A stretch of DNA of 64,000 nucleotides from Panicum virgatum (GCF_016808335.1 NC_053149.1:19254733-19318732); one strand, 5' to 3'. Positions 22,001 through 35,100 are shown, counted from the stretch's first letter. Made by a program: numbers and translations. Notes: generated by a model not told the origin, from the sequence alone.

Positions 22001-23219
22001 TTTATATTTTATATAAAAGTAAAAAAAGGACTCTACGTCTGAAATTCACATATATTCACCATAGATTTTAATAATTGCCTGCTGCGTAAGAAAAGGTTTC
22101 ATTCTTGTTTTTTATTAAAGGTGCAAGAAAAACAAGTTATGTGCCAGAATTTTAATTTGATATACTTTGGAATGCTTACTGGCTTATAACACCAGTGATA
22201 TGTTTTTCGGATGTACCAATTTCTCTTTAAATTAGCATGACTTGAATTTACTCTGTGGTTAGTGATTACTGATTAAACATAAAGAGCTTGCTGGCTAACC
22301 TGCACTGCTCAAGGTTTGCTTTTGTTTTTCCTAGATCTGGCCATGCCGGTGATCTGGGGACTGCATTGATAGATTATTGGATGTATTGAGAATCGGAGTG
22401 GATGGTTTGGGACTTTGGATAGTAAAGCTGGATTGTGATGCATGTATGACAAGTGGGCTACAACCAGTCCTAGGAGCAAGATAGGACTGACAGTAAGGAT
22501 ATGTGAAGTGGATCTCGTTGTGTGTCGACTATATGTGCTTAAATTTCAATGGCTCAATATAAATGGACGTTAATTCACAATTTTTTGTTTAACTGATATT
22601 GCCATCCTGGTAAAAGTTTCAGAATCTATGGTGCTTCTTGCACACCAAAAAAAATATGGCTTTTAAGCATTTTCTTGTCAATGTGTGTTCTGAGTTTGCT
22701 CTAGCTCAAAAAAGTTGACATTTATAAGGAGATAAGATAAACCTTAGTTTGTCTATTTGCAGTTTCAGTTATGACCTTATTACCTGATAGCTTAAACACC
22801 AAAAGTTGTACTCTGCACTGTAGCTCCCTTTCTGAACCAATTCATTGAAACCTCTTTATGTGTATCTCAAATGAGAGCAATTTTGTATCTCAGTGCTACT
22901 AACACATCATTACGTAATGAATTTTGTTTATGGAACCTTCTGCAGATCGCTATCAAGATCCCGATCCTCTGTCTCTTCTGTAAGTACTCCAAGCTTGTCA
23001 TAACTACACTACATCATGAAAATTGCTTGTTCAATGCAGTTCATTCAACTCTTTTGCAGCCTTCTCGTGGAAGATCTGCGAGCAGAAGCCCCAGGAGCAG
23101 AAGTGCATCCCGTTCTCGTTCTCCTGTAATGTCACACTTTCAAAAAAATCACTTATCGCATTGCTAGGAACTTCTATGCTAATTTAATCTGTACTTGCTG
23201 GCAGGTGAGATCTGATTGA
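19056..23219 (+). CDS. SR34: SR splicing factor, SF2/ASF-like (SR34 group)
   Basis: This is an SR-family splicing regulator of the plant SR subfamily, acting in the nucleus on pre-mRNA splice-site choice. Coding exons: 19056-19142, 19675-19740, 19926-20000, 20107-20212, 20297-20343, 20413-20470, 20669-20718, 20897-20953, 21058-21146, 21221-21256, 22946-22979, 23060-23125 and 23205-23219. All use GT-AG introns and sum to 261 codons plus TGA. RRM1 (about residues 7-80) has TIYVGNL and PGYAFVEF. RRM2 (about 110-185) carries the invariant SWQDLKD at 122-128. The tail (about 188-261) is an RS domain. Intron 10 is about 1.7 kb and holds a possible alternative terminal exon. The gene looks intact. 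Which of the several grass paralogues it is cannot be decided from sequence alone. Confidence 0.93.
22335..22389 (+). other. Possible alternative terminal exon in SR intron 10
   Basis: A strong acceptor (TTTGTTTTTCCTAG, ending 22334) precedes a stretch that, joined in phase to the exon ending 21256, would add about 18 residues ([17 protein letters not shown]) and stop at TGA 22387-22389. This would remove most of the RS domain. Plant SR genes commonly have such alternative exons. No transcript evidence is available here. Confidence 0.3.
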
Positions 23220-23640
23220 ACTAGGGAACCCTTGAAGCAGTGAGCAACTACAACCAGAGAGAGAAGGAAGTTGAGGAGATGCACTACCATCACAATGGTC
23301 TGAATGGTTCTGTTGTTGCCATTGCTCCCCCTCACTGCGGAGGTTTCCTTTTATTTAGTATTTAATAATTACATTAAATTATATTGCTAAAGGGAGCCTT
23401 ATTATGCCTAGCGTACTGGTGTAAACTGAACTTCTGTGTACTGGGCTCATGACACTCAGCTTTCATTACTTACCTATAGTAAGTGGATGTTACTGTCTAC
23501 TCTTCGGTAGCCTGTTGGCACTTTTATGTAGCGTCACACACCTCTTTCAATTGGTCGCTTGTAAGAATAGTTGAGTGGTCGATGTACTCGGTTATTTGGT
23601 TTCTGTGTGCTTCTGATATATTATTAGAATGCTTTGTACT
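23220..23640 (+). other. SR gene 3' UTR
   Basis: Transcribed-looking sequence downstream of the TGA at 23217-23219, with no further open frame. AT-rich tracts near 23350-23380 could serve polyadenylation. The end is not determined. Confidence 0.4.
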
Positions 23641-24481
23641 CAGTTATTTGGCTTTCTGTTGTCTATAGCTAGACTTAGCCTGGCTATTGTAGTACAAGGA
23701 TGCCGTGCTTGGTTGTTGTGTTATGCTTGTCCCATCTTCCTAAGATTGAATTGTGCGACTTGCATAGATTGTGTTTGGTTGTGCGACTTGCATTGTTCTT
23801 GCGTGTGGTGAGTTTACCGTCAATTGTGTTCTTCCCCACGGAGCAGAACCTATGAAATCCATCAATCCTATTCGTTTCAGAAAAAAAAAATCAATATCTT
23901 GCTTTCAAAACTCCAACAATTCTTCCTGCCAACAATTCAGGCTCAAATTAGAGCACCGCTGGCCCAAATACATCTGAATTTATCTCTTTGACCCATTCTT
24001 CCTGCTCCAAACCAGTGGCAAAGCATATCCTCCGTTCTTTCCTAGAAAACAAACAGTAATGACGCAAACTGATTGCTTGCTAGCAGCAGGTAAACCGGCA
24101 AAAACTAGTTCTAATCCAACCCCAGCCTCCATTACACGTATTGGTTAATTAAATAAAAAGAGAAAAGCAACCGCTTCCTATCAGATTGGGAACATCAGGC
24201 GTCTGCGGCCTTGCATCAGCGGAGTTCAAATTTTGATAGTCTTTCGATGACCCTAGACATGAATTTCTCGATAATGGAAAGTTGACCAGTTACATGAGCC
24301 TAACTTTACTAATTTTTTGCACGGAAAATTACGATACCCTAGCTTGAGGTCTCCTCTTGAACGCGTAGAGATGGGAAAAGTGTAGGAACTAGGAATGTTT
24401 GGATAAAACACCGGAAACAGAAAAAAAAATTAGACAGAAAAGTTCTTTAGAAGTTGAACTTAGACCTGAGCATTTTAGGTT
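23641..24481. other. Intergenic between SR gene and fold-back element
   Basis: No gene recognised. Short direct repeats of TTGTGCGACTTGCAT lie near 23750 and 23782. Confidence 0.45.
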
Positions 24482-25381
24482 GGAAAAAGTCCTATTTACC
24501 TCCCTGAAGTATAGGTCGAGTTTACGTTTACACCTTGAACTCGAAAATCGGATATTTTGCTTCTTCGAACTTTCAAAACCGGATATATGACCCCTCTAGG
24601 TGGTTTTTCTTAGTGGTTTTCGTTTTTCTTTTATGTTTATTTTGAATTAATCTTTAAAAAATTAATAAAATAAAAATTAAATTTTGTTGGACTCCAAAAG
24701 AGTATATCTATGCATTGAACATATTGGATGATATAATTTAATGAAAAAATATATTTTTAGTTTTAAATATATAATTTTCTATAATTAATTCATATCTATA
24801 TCTTCCTTGATCCAATTATGGTGAAATTTTTATGGTGAGCTAATAATTATATTCTTAACTTGCAGTAAAAATTTCATAGTCATTGGATCATTTATTCTTA
24901 ACAAACTGAAGAGTCTGGTATAGCTTGAAATTAAACTTCTGAATATATAACTCAGGTATACATAACCCAATGAGCGTGCAATTTTTACTATAGCTTGATC
25001 ATTTAATTATTAGACCATCATAAAAATTCCACCATAATTGAACCACAAAAAATGTAGATATGAATTAATTATTGAAAAAATAACTAAAATACAATTTTTA
25101 CTAAATTATATTATATCATATGTTTACTGCATAGACCTATTCATGTGGAGTCCAACAAAATCTGATTTTTCATTTTATGTTTTTTTGTGATTTACTATAG
25201 TTTTTCAAAGATTTATCCAAAATAAACATAAAAGAAAAGGAGGAAAACCACTAAGAAAAACCACCCAGGGAGGTCATATTCCCGGTTTCGCAAGTTCGAG
25301 GAGGTAGAATAACTGGTTTTCGAGTTTAAGGTGGAAATGTAAACTCGCCCTGTAGTTCAGTGAGGTAAATAGGACTTTTTC
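24482..25381. mobile_element. 900-bp fold-back MULE-type MITE, 9-bp TSD
   Basis: The ends are GGAAAAAGTCC and GGACTTTTTC, flanked by a perfect 9-bp duplication, TTTTAGGTT, at 24473-24481 and 25382-25390. The two halves are near reverse complements for almost the whole length (arms about 24482-24900 and 24965-25381), with a loop of roughly 60 bp. There is no coding capacity. The 9-bp duplication and long inverted repeats fit a non-autonomous Mutator-like element. A transcript through it would form a long hairpin. Confidence 0.85.
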
Positions 25382-25390
25382 TTTTAGGTT

Positions 25391-26780
25391 TGGTCCGAGT
25401 CCGCCAGGTTTTAGCCCGCCCATGTTCACCACAGGGCCAGGCTTGTAATAATTTTGGAGCCATCTGGAACTATTTAATTTGATTATTTTTAAATAAAAAG
25501 AATGAGAAACCCTCCAAAGTTGCCCATGATGCCCTCTTTTAGACCCGAAATTAATTAGCTATCTTCGGTCCGGTCCAGAAAATGATCAGCTTTGATGAAG
25601 TTCATATTTGAGTTCCGTAAGACTGAGCATTCCGTAAGAATTTTGTAGAATTCTTGGATGTCTTTTGTTTGAATATGACATATAGGATATCTTTTGTATC
25701 AAAGGGATATCTAGGAAAACCTTTTACAAGAATCTAATCCTACAAGTCCATCGATTCTTTGTTTTGTTGTAAATGGGTAAATACGTGATCTTTTTATAGG
25801 AATTGAATCCAACAACGGCATCAAATCTTTGTTCCAATGTGATACTCCCTCCGTCCTGAAATGTAAGCCATTGTAACATTCAAAATTTGTACCCAAATGT
25901 AAAGCATCTTACGTGTTTTGAAAACTAATTATTTTCTATATTGGTTGGAGGAGAATAAATAATATGCAAATATGCTTAAAAAAAGTATTAAATAGGGGCA
26001 CGTGCGTCATTTACTCATCTCTTTAATTTGCTATGAAAATGTTAAGACGCCCTACATTTCAGGACGGCAGGAGTACATAAGAAAACTTCCTAAGGGATTG
26101 AATCTTACAACTCGATCAACCCCTTGTTTTGAAGGAGACCTGAATGGTGAAGAAATACTTTGTCCTAAGCGCAAGTGTTGTGAGCTAGCAACAAATTTCG
26201 TAGGTGCCTTAGACCCTCCACAGTGTTGATCCAGAGTGAAGCTTCAAATAAAGAGAGAAGAAATTAGCATCACTTCCCACGTGGTAGCACGCGACGTAAA
26301 AATTCTTGCACCGATGCTAACTCTTTAAAATATTATTGATGTGTACTTGTTTCCGTCCTAACTGCTTACCTCCCTTTCCGGCTACTTGTCTGAGTAGGAG
26401 ATGTGTACCTTTTGTACAGATTGCAAGCTCAACTAGTGAAGCACGCACACTGCAGCAATCGAGGAGCGAAGCTAATTTTCTATGGTGGGATGTGATCTTT
26501 TCCTCAAGCTTGACTGCACACTGCGGAAGGTCTGTGGTTTCAATTATCATATATTGAATTGATATAAAAATGACAAGTGCGAAATATTATAAAATATAAA
26601 CACTAGCCTTATATAAAGTCAAATTGAAATTCATCTTGCGGTAAAATTCGTCGAAAAACCGAACGTGTTCTCAGGCTCCAATTTTTACAAACCATGATTC
26701 CGGACCTTTCCGGTATGTTCTCGAACGCAATTGCCTCCTAAATCCTAATCGTTTACAAATCGCCCCCTGCTTTCGACCTC
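25391..26780. other. Intergenic, upstream of DSS1
   Basis: Apart from the Stowaway element at 25845-26073 no gene was recognised. Short direct repeats such as ATCTTTTGT occur at 25657 and 25689. The DSS1 promoter should lie in the last few hundred bases. Confidence 0.45.
25845..26073. mobile_element. Stowaway MITE (229 bp)
   Basis: The termini CTCCCTCCGTCCTGAAATGT and (minus strand) CTCCTGCCGTCCTGAAATGT are inverted repeats with two mismatches, bounded by TA at 25843-25844 and 26074-26075. CTCCCTCCGT with a TA duplication is diagnostic of Stowaway elements in grasses. Confidence 0.92.
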
Positions 26781-27013
26781 TATAACACAACGCCCCGGCT
26801 CGGCTGCCGTTCTTCTTCTCCCGCAAGGAAAAAAAAAAGCAAGCACCCTTCTCCGATCGTCAGGCGGCGAGCGACGAGCTCGTTTCAAGAGGCCAGGTCC
26901 GTCCGGTTCCTCTCGATCTTCCTAACCGGCCGCCACACATACTGATTCTACTCCCGTCGATTCTCTCCGCCGCTTTAGGGTTTGTTTCGTGCCGGACCGT
27001 GTCGCGATCCCCG

Positions 27014-28648
27014 ATGGCGGAGCCGGCGAAGCCCGAGGTGACGGAGGAGGCCAAGATGGACCTGCTCGAGGACGACGACGAGTTCGAGGAGTTCGAGATC
27101 GACCAAGGTACCGTTTCCGCATCGAATCCCCACTTCTTCGTATTGCTGTCGAAGTCCTCGATGCGCTGGTAGTAGATCTGGTAGATGGCGCCGGTGCCCG
27201 TTGATGGGATCTGGCTAGCAGGCTAGGGTTCGTGACGTATTAGCGCAGTTCGGGTCTGATGCGGTGTGGTGGAAGAGATGGGCTGTGCAATATGGATTGT
27301 GAAATTGTTACCTGTTACTTGTGCAGTTGTGCTTGGGTTGCATACGAGCTTGAAGGCAGGGCTATTCATGCTTATTTTCTATAAGCGACTGATCTATTGC
27401 TCTTAGTTCGGCACATAGATTGACACTATGGTTCCTGTCAAATACGAACATCTGTGGTTAATCTGCTGCGTAAAAAATTGGGGATTGTTGGCTGTTGGGC
27501 AGGCTTGCTCTTGTCTGTGCTGATTCCGCCTAGTTAGGGAATTCCATTTTGCAATCCGAGATCTTTGAGCTAGACAATGTTTGGGATGTCAGGCTGAGTC
27601 AATGGATAAGAGTTTGTGCTTTATTATTATGTATACGAGATAAGGAGTTTTTTTTTTCTTCTGATAAGATTGTGATTTATTTATCTGTATTAGGTACAAG
27701 ATTCACTTGTCAGTCACTCACTCCAGACCTCTAGTAGTCCAGTCACAAGAGTGATTTAGAGCACTGGTCCAGCCCTTCAGTGCATAACTTTGACAACTAG
27801 TTTCCATGGCAACATCTTGGCAGGCTCACAAAATAGTAGTGTGGAAGTATTTTCGTAGACAGATTTTCATCACTTTTGGATGTCCAGTCTAAATGTTTGT
27901 GGAGCGATTGTTCAAAATAAAATGGTTTGATTACACACACAGCATATTCTTGGATGAAAAATATTTTTTGCCTGGGTGGAGTACATGAATTTTAGAACAA
28001 CTGAAATTACCTGGAAGTCAATGAAGAAGAATATTAACAAAAACATATCCAGCCTATTGCTATGTGATGTGTGCTGAGGACTGATCCCTTATTCTACTTA
28101 GATCATTTGTGCAAAGCTACATGCAGATCAAGTTGAAAAGAACGAGGCATAGATCTATTTATGTTTTCTTTATTTTGGAAAGCATGATTGATGTTAAAGT
28201 TTAGTCCGGGGATGGTGTTTCCAGGTTAACAACTTTGCGATGCTATATCATGGCTTGTTTGGATAAGCATGCTATTTCTTTAGTTTCTCTTATATTCCTT
28301 TCTGGATCAAATTACATGTAGCATCTTCGAAAAATAAAACATCTAGCATGCCCCCTTGTTTTTGGTTGTGACATGATCTAATGCTTGCAAGAATCCAAAC
28401 ACAACGCTATTTTATATGTTCAGTTCAAAACTGTATGTTCAAATCCATTATAGATTCGAACAATGTGTACTTGTGTAACCTAATGTCCGGCTGGCACTAA
28501 CTTCAAAATTATTACAGAGTGGGAAGACAAGGAAGAAGGCAATGAAGCACTTCAGCAATGGGAGGATGACTGGGATGACGATGACGTCAACGATGACTTC
28601 TCGCTGCAGTTGAGGAAGGAGCTGGAGAGCAATGCGCCCAAGAACTAG
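27014..28648 (+). CDS. DSS1: 26S proteasome subunit DSS1/SEM1
   Basis: This small acidic, intrinsically disordered protein of the 26S proteasome lid also binds BRCA2 and TREX-2 type complexes. Exon 1 is 27014-27107 and exon 2 is 28518-28648, with a GT-AG intron of about 1.4 kb in phase 1. Together they encode 74 aa. The protein shows the two acidic/aromatic blocks of the family: LLEDDDEFEEFEIDQEWED (about 17-35) and QQWEDDWDDDDVNDDFSLQL (about 44-63), followed by the C-terminal helix RKELES. Length, exon structure and the W33, W46 and W50 positions match plant DSS1. A GC-rich leader with ACACAACGCCCC lies upstream. The gene appears intact. Confidence 0.95.
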
Positions 28649-28717
28649 CCGGCGTATGCAGCCTTGTATTGAGTTGGAGTGGTGTCCAAGAACTAGTTGG
28701 CGTATGCAGCCTTGTAT
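28638..28717 (+). repeat. 32-bp duplication spanning the DSS1 stop codon
   Basis: Positions 28638-28669 and 28686-28717 share CCAAGAACTAG, GGCGTATGCAGCCTTGTAT with two differences between. The first copy includes the last codons and the TAG of DSS1, and the second lies in the 3' UTR. Confidence 0.85.
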
Positions 28718-28719
28718 CC

Positions 28720-30398
28720 ATTATTATCAGGTAGGAACTAGTGACGATGGTTGGGAAACTGCTACTGTTCCGTTCTGGTCCTTGTTGGCATGGCCACTGA
28801 CGTAGTCGTTCCGTTTGCTTGGATCATTTAACCACCGAGTTACATGTTACCTATATCTTGTTCTGCGCATGGATCTTTGATGTGATGATTAAACCTCGAG
28901 GCTCCAAAGGCAGCGACGATCGGCAAGTGATTGATAGAGGAGGATAGAACAACACAGACTATGGGGTTAACATATTCTTGACTTCTAGAGGAGTACGCTC
29001 GCACGACCGGAGGAGGATGGACCACCCAAACCATTTATTTTCCTAGTTAAACTGTCTGAAAAACCACACTTGCAAAATTTCACTTCATAGAGTTATTAGC
29101 GAAAAATGATTTTAACACAGAGAGACGTGAGGGAAAAACAATTGAACACAATATATATAGGCTCAGCAATAATAGGATCCAACTAGGCGGACGGGACTCT
29201 CCCTATCAGTGTTCATCAAGAGCCCCCTCTATCCTCCTCGATCGAGAATCCTAACCTTAAACTCTAACCTAAACGGAAGCTCGTCAGATTCATCGTCAGA
29301 AAGAGAGCTTGTCGCGTCAGATTCATCCTCAGAAAAAGAGAGCTTGTCCGAGAAGAAGAGGTCGTTGAATTGCTCGTTGGAGAAGAAGAGGTCGCTGAAT
29401 TACTCGTCGAAGAAGAGAACTTTTTTATTTTTGGGAGTTACTTCATGCGTTGTGCTCAAGTAATCAAAGAGCTCTCCAGATATGCTTATCTGGAGAGCGC
29501 TCTCTCTATATAGCTTTTAGAAATAATAAACATGCACGCATATCAAAATATTTGGAATGCAATAGTATCCTATCTCTATCATTATACTACTAAATTACTA
29601 TGTTCTGCTAGTCTACTGGCCAGCTTCTTTAGTCTTTTTTTTTCTTTCTCACAAAATACTATTGAACTAGCTAAAACTAGTAGACCAGTCGAATGAAAGC
29701 AATGAAGTTTATCTTCACCTGTCATCCTGCCGCTCCCGCTGCCTGCCCATCCAGCGATCCTAGAACACATGTCTCGGTCCCGCCCGCAAAAGCCGCTGCC
29801 CAAACTACCGCAGCAATCACCTCCACGCATTGATTGTTATATTCCTGCAAATCTAGAAAAGAGCTGCTCATATTTTAAATTGGCTAAAATATTGAAAGTA
29901 ATGATTTACTCTTAGTGCTTCTTGGTAAAATAAACTTCAGAGCCAAAAACTTTGCAAAGTTGGTTAAGTATATACCAATAGTCGAGTAAGTCTTATTGAG
30001 TCTTAATATAGTCAGAGTTTGTTGTCTATTGCAGGTGTAACTTTTAATGGTTGGAGCTAACCAGAATTCACATCGCTGAACTCAACGTGACATCCTCACA
30101 TCTTTATTCATCACATCTTTATAATTATCATTTTTGTTTTATCTATTTAGCATTAAATTTTTTTTAGCTTAGATGTTTTTCCGCGGCTATCGCTTCTTGT
30201 TGTTTCTAATTCTGAAAGTTGTTTTGTAAATATCCTATACTCTATTTTTGTAAATTTATTCATGTTTGTACCATCTACGTTCGTCATCGTGCGAGACTTC
30301 TAGTATTTCGATCGAGATTATCCATGGTTCACCATTAGCTGTCAGATTATACTATTTTAAATGCGTATGGACTATACTTAAATCGGTTCTACCATAAA
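28720..30398. other. DSS1 3' flank and intergenic sequence
   Basis: No protein-coding gene is recognised. Around 29275-29420 there is a local repeat of GAAAGAGAGCTTGTC / GAGAAGAAGAGGTCG units giving a Ser/Glu/Lys-rich open frame of 84 codons that looks like chance low complexity. A 12-bp inverted repeat (CTCTCCAGATAtgcttATCTGGAGAG) lies at about 29471-29499. Confidence 0.4.
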
Positions 30399-31101
30399 TA
30401 TAGATGTCCGTATAGCTCACGGCTCAACAGCCGATCACAGCCGATCTGAGGCACGTTTTTTTTACCCGACTCGAGCACGGTCCGGCATGGTGGTCAGCGT
30501 AATGCTAGCCTGGCCCGCTGCCTGGGTGTGGGTCGTCACTCAGCACACCGGGCGGCCCAGCACGATACGAAGTTAGCAGGCTGGCTCGAAATTAGCCAGT
30601 TACCTCCACGTCCACCACTTGAGCCCATACACGAATCACCCCCGGCATGCTTGCCTCCTCATTTCCCCATGACCCCAAACCTTATCCGTTGCTCCTGTGG
30701 CCCATCACAAACCCATGCATGGAGCTATGGACGCATGGCATCCTCCGCCTCCTTCCATCATCTCTCCCGACAGTTCGCAGGCCACGGCGGCCCGCAGGAG
30801 GCCGCGCTAGTGTGCAGGAAGCCGTGGCGGCGTGTGCGGTGACGGTGGGCCACGACGGCCGGCAGGTGGCGTCAGCAGCACGGGGGCGCCGGCGGGCCCG
30901 ACAGCCTCCCTCGAATGCACGGGCAGCAGGTGGCACGAGCACGACAAGATCCTCATATCGAACTGCGCCGGCACGACACGTAATAGATCCGTACGCTCGT
31001 GCTTGGGCTGAGGACGTGGTACGATGGACGGCACGGCACGACCCATTAGCATGATCGTGACATGCCAGGCCCGGGGCGGGCAGCCTGAATGCTCATCTAT
31101 A
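30399..31101. mobile_element. hAT-like non-autonomous element with GC-rich cargo
   Basis: The ends are TATAGATGTCCG and (minus strand) TATAGATGAGCAT. Flanks ACCATAAA (30391-30398) and ACCATATC (31102-31109) match at 6 of 8 positions, consistent with an old hAT duplication. The subtermini repeat CGGCACGG- and GGCCCGGG-like words. The middle (30600-30920) is unusually GC-rich and gene-like, including a start MASSASFHHLSRQFAGHGG. It may be captured host sequence, but its origin is not recognised. Confidence 0.55.
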
Positions 31102-32126
31102 ACCATATCCTGCTGTTTGATTCAACATACTGCACTAATAGACTATGATTCTAAAATATTTTTGTAGCCTTGCAAATGTGGAAACAATATGTAATTATTG
31201 GTGCCACCTGTGTTCCTTGCTATGGCTCAAATCATTTGAGTACTAGCTCGTCATTGTCTTCCTTTATTGGTGAGTTATCCCAATCTCACAAGAATTGTGT
31301 AGAGGAAAGTAGTAGAAGTGATGGTGGTCAAGTAGCACATGATCCTTTCATACTTTTAGGCTAAGTTCTTGATGCAAGGTTACTTTTGGTAACTAACAGC
31401 TTAAATAAAGAGTCCTTTACCTCTATTCCACTAAAAAAGATGACAGTTACATGTATGTCACAAAAAAGTCTGGAAACACCCCTATGTCATCGACCGAACT
31501 TTCTTTTATCTCAGTGTCATTTTGGATGGATGGAGACTTAACGGTGTCAAATGGAGGTGTAAAAAGACAGATTTGCCCTTGTTAGTAAATAATTGACAGA
31601 AATTAATTTAAAACAGTAAATAAATTAGAAAATGACAGAAATAATTTTAAATCTGGAAATAATTTAGAAAATTCGTAATTAAATTATAAAATGTCTGAAA
31701 ATTCGCAAAAAACAAGGAAATAAATTTCAAAAATCAGGATAATTCTGAAAAAATCAGAAAAATTCGTAAATAAATCCAAAAAATTCACAGAAAATCAGAA
31801 AATTCAGAAAAAATTAGAAAAAAGCCCAAATTAACCAGTAAAATATCAGAGTAAGTCACAAAATATGAAAATACAATAGAAAAAATACATGACATTACTA
31901 CTAAATTACTTGGGTCATATCATCAACATTCAAGCAAATAGGTCATATCATCAACATTCAACCATGACATAAGTGCCAGCATACATGAGCATTACAGAAA
32001 ACATCAAAATGAGTAGGTTCTCCACACCACAAGTGTTTGCAATTAACATGATCCTTACATAAAGCATCATAGCAAAAGCAGTAGTTCCACCAGACTACTC
32101 CCAAAATAACACTCAGCAATCACACG

Positions 32127-35100
32127 TTACTCCATCTGGAGTTTCTTCTTGCTTCTGGTATTTGAAGCTGGGCTCTCTGGGCTGACTATCTCAACTGGAG
32201 CCCTCTTTGGTGTAAGCTTCTTCTTCTTCTTCATGGTGGCTTGTTTCTTCCTTGGTGTCTGCAATTGTCGGTGTTTTACCAGCAAGCCTACCTAGGGATA
32301 CCCTAGACTTGTAGGCAGGGTGTCACCGAGATCAGGAACTCGAAGGTGCAAGCAACACAAGTTTAGACAGGTTCGGGCCGCGATATGCGTAATACCTTAC
32401 GTCCTGTTGGTTTGTTTGTATTGCCTTGGTACGAGAATATTGGGTTATGTTTTGGAGGGGTCCCTGACCGCCCTTATATACTCCGGGAGGACAGGGTTAC
32501 ATGTAAGTCCTAGTCCGATACTAGCTTAGGAGTCCTACTCGAGTACTCTCGGGTAGTTTCCTTATGTATTCGGCTAGTTCTATTCCTATTCGGGTAGTTT
32601 ACATACGGATAAGGTATGGACATGTCGCATCCCTTATTCGGTCATTGTCTAAGCTATGTACGTAGTTCCGTAGCCCCAGGTCTGACAATAATGTCTCAAT
32701 GGGAGGGTTCTCAATTTGGAGAGGAGCAGGGTCATTGGATCTAGTTCCAGATATTGTGTTAAAGGAATAAATTGAAATTAGTTGTATTATTGTAAATGAC
32801 AAAGTCTTGAAAAGTGAAAAGAGCTTAGAACCATACCTGCTAGACATGCTAGTACTTGTCGTAGTGGTTGATCCCTTTCTTTTGCTGACACCTAATTTTG
32901 TTGACGATTTTCTCTTCCCTTTCTTGTGTGTAGCATTGGCCACTGCCTCATTGTGTGGGAATACCATCCCTGATGCAGAACTGGTGGGCACAACAATGCT
33001 AGTCTGTGTGTTACTTCTAGATGATTTCTTCAGCTTTTTCTTTGGTGGACCCCTAAAATTAAGTTTTGGTTGATATATAAGTCTACATAAGTGAACTAAA
33101 GTGCATATATGTCTATAAAGTTTACCTCTCAGCCTCCATTGTAGCTATGTCACCTGGATTCCCATTCTTACAGGTGTACCAATGGTGCCCTAACTCATGG
33201 CATATTGGGCACTCATGCTGCTTCCTACCAGTACCTCCCTCTGTGGGTTTCTTCCTGCTACTACCTCCCTCCAAAGCAGATTTAATCCAGTTCTTTCTCC
33301 TTCCTGCAGTTGACTTAAGCAATGGAGGATGCATGAAGAAGCCATGTGTGGCTTTGGGCCACATGGACTTGTCAGGAATAGAGGGCACACGGCCTTGATA
33401 TGCAACTTTGAATTTCTCAACTGAGTAGTACTCGTCCACATAGTCTTCTAGTTTTGCCCCACTTATTGATGTGATGTAGGCAATAGCATGCTTGCAAGGT
33501 ATTCCTAATCCTTGCCAAGCCCTGCATGAACATGTCCTCTCAACTAAGTTGACCACAAACCTGAAGGCACTGGCAGAACTCCCTCTAGCACAAACTTCTG
33601 CAATATCATCAGGTGAGCTTGTGATCACTTCAATGTCCAAGTTGTAGCTATCTTCCCTCAACTTTTGGACTATATGAGGCAGAATCTTTCCTTCAAACTT
33701 CTGTGCAACCCTTTTCCTATTACTCCATTTTATCAACATCATCTGTCTAATGGTATCCATCAAGTCATCGAGGTGCTTTCCCTTGTGATTCTTAACCTGC
33801 CAATATAGCCAGCAAAATAAGAATGCAAACAAACGGTTGAAAAAATATGAATGCAAGTAAATACAATTGTAGGCCTACCCATTTATTGAAGGCCACAGCC
33901 AGGTTATTGGTAATATAATCCACCTTTGACAATGTGGAGAACTGGCTTCTAGTCCAAAGTTTCTGGTGAGTTTCCTGAAGATATTTCATAGCCTCCGGGT
34001 TGACTTCAGCCATTGCTTGATAATGTTTCTCAAACATATAAGGGTTCCATGAATATGCAGATTGCCATAAATGCTCATCAAAAATCTTTCCACTATACCT
34101 CTTCTTGAAATTCTGTACTAAGTGGTACATACACTCTATGTTCAGCTTCTGGAAAAACCTCACTAACCCCATTCATCACTGCTTGCCCACAATCAGTGCT
34201 GAATGTAAGCCCAACTGGGTTGCCTATAGCTTCCTTCAACCTCTCCATGAACCACACCCAATTCTCATTTGTTTCTGAGTCAATGACACCAATAGCTATT
34301 GGGTACATCCAGTTATGACCATCAACTGCACAAGCTACACAACTGGCCCCTGAACCTTCGATTAAAAAAATATACTATCTACTGCAAGATATGACCCACA
34401 ACCTTGTACAAAGCCATCAACACAAGCTTTCAAAGCAAAAAAATAACCTATTAAACCTTATCTTTTTGTTGATGGTATGGTGATCAATCACAACAAATGA
34501 ACCAGGGCTACTTTCCTCTATCTGAGCTTTAAATCTGTACAGATTGTCAAAACTTTCATGCCAAGGACCATAAAGTTTATCCATTGCGAGTTGCTTACCA
34601 AGATAAACTTTCCTGTATGTCACATCAATTTTGTGACATTCCTTCAACTTCTTTTTCAAAACTTTGGGTCCCAATGTTCCATCTTCTTTCAGTCAATCTA
34701 TCACTTGCTCACACACTCAAAATTGTGTGACCCCAACACAACTGTCTGCCCTCCTAGTGCTGTGACACTCATGAGGGTATGGGTTCCTTGTCACCTGCAA
34801 ATATATCAATCAATCCAGCAGTTATTTACTAGGACATAAAATATATCAATGCAAAGAAAGTGCTAAATAATGAAAGATTACCTTAACTGTACCATCCTTG
34901 AGAGTAGCTTCATGAAGTCTCCATCCGTAGCCCACTGTCTTGCCACTGCAATACACCCTGTATTGAGATTTATCACTCTTTTCAATTTCATATTGGAACT
35001 CATATTTCATAGCATGTGAAGCTAAAGCCAACTTAAATATAGCCATGTCTGAATACAAAGTGCCTACTGCCATAGGAGGATCCAACTTGTCATAATCAGC

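Noticed and set aside
29209..29463. 84-aa Ser/Lys/Glu-rich frame
   Set aside because: Generated by short GAGAAGAAG and TCGTCAGA repeats. No conserved feature or splice context.
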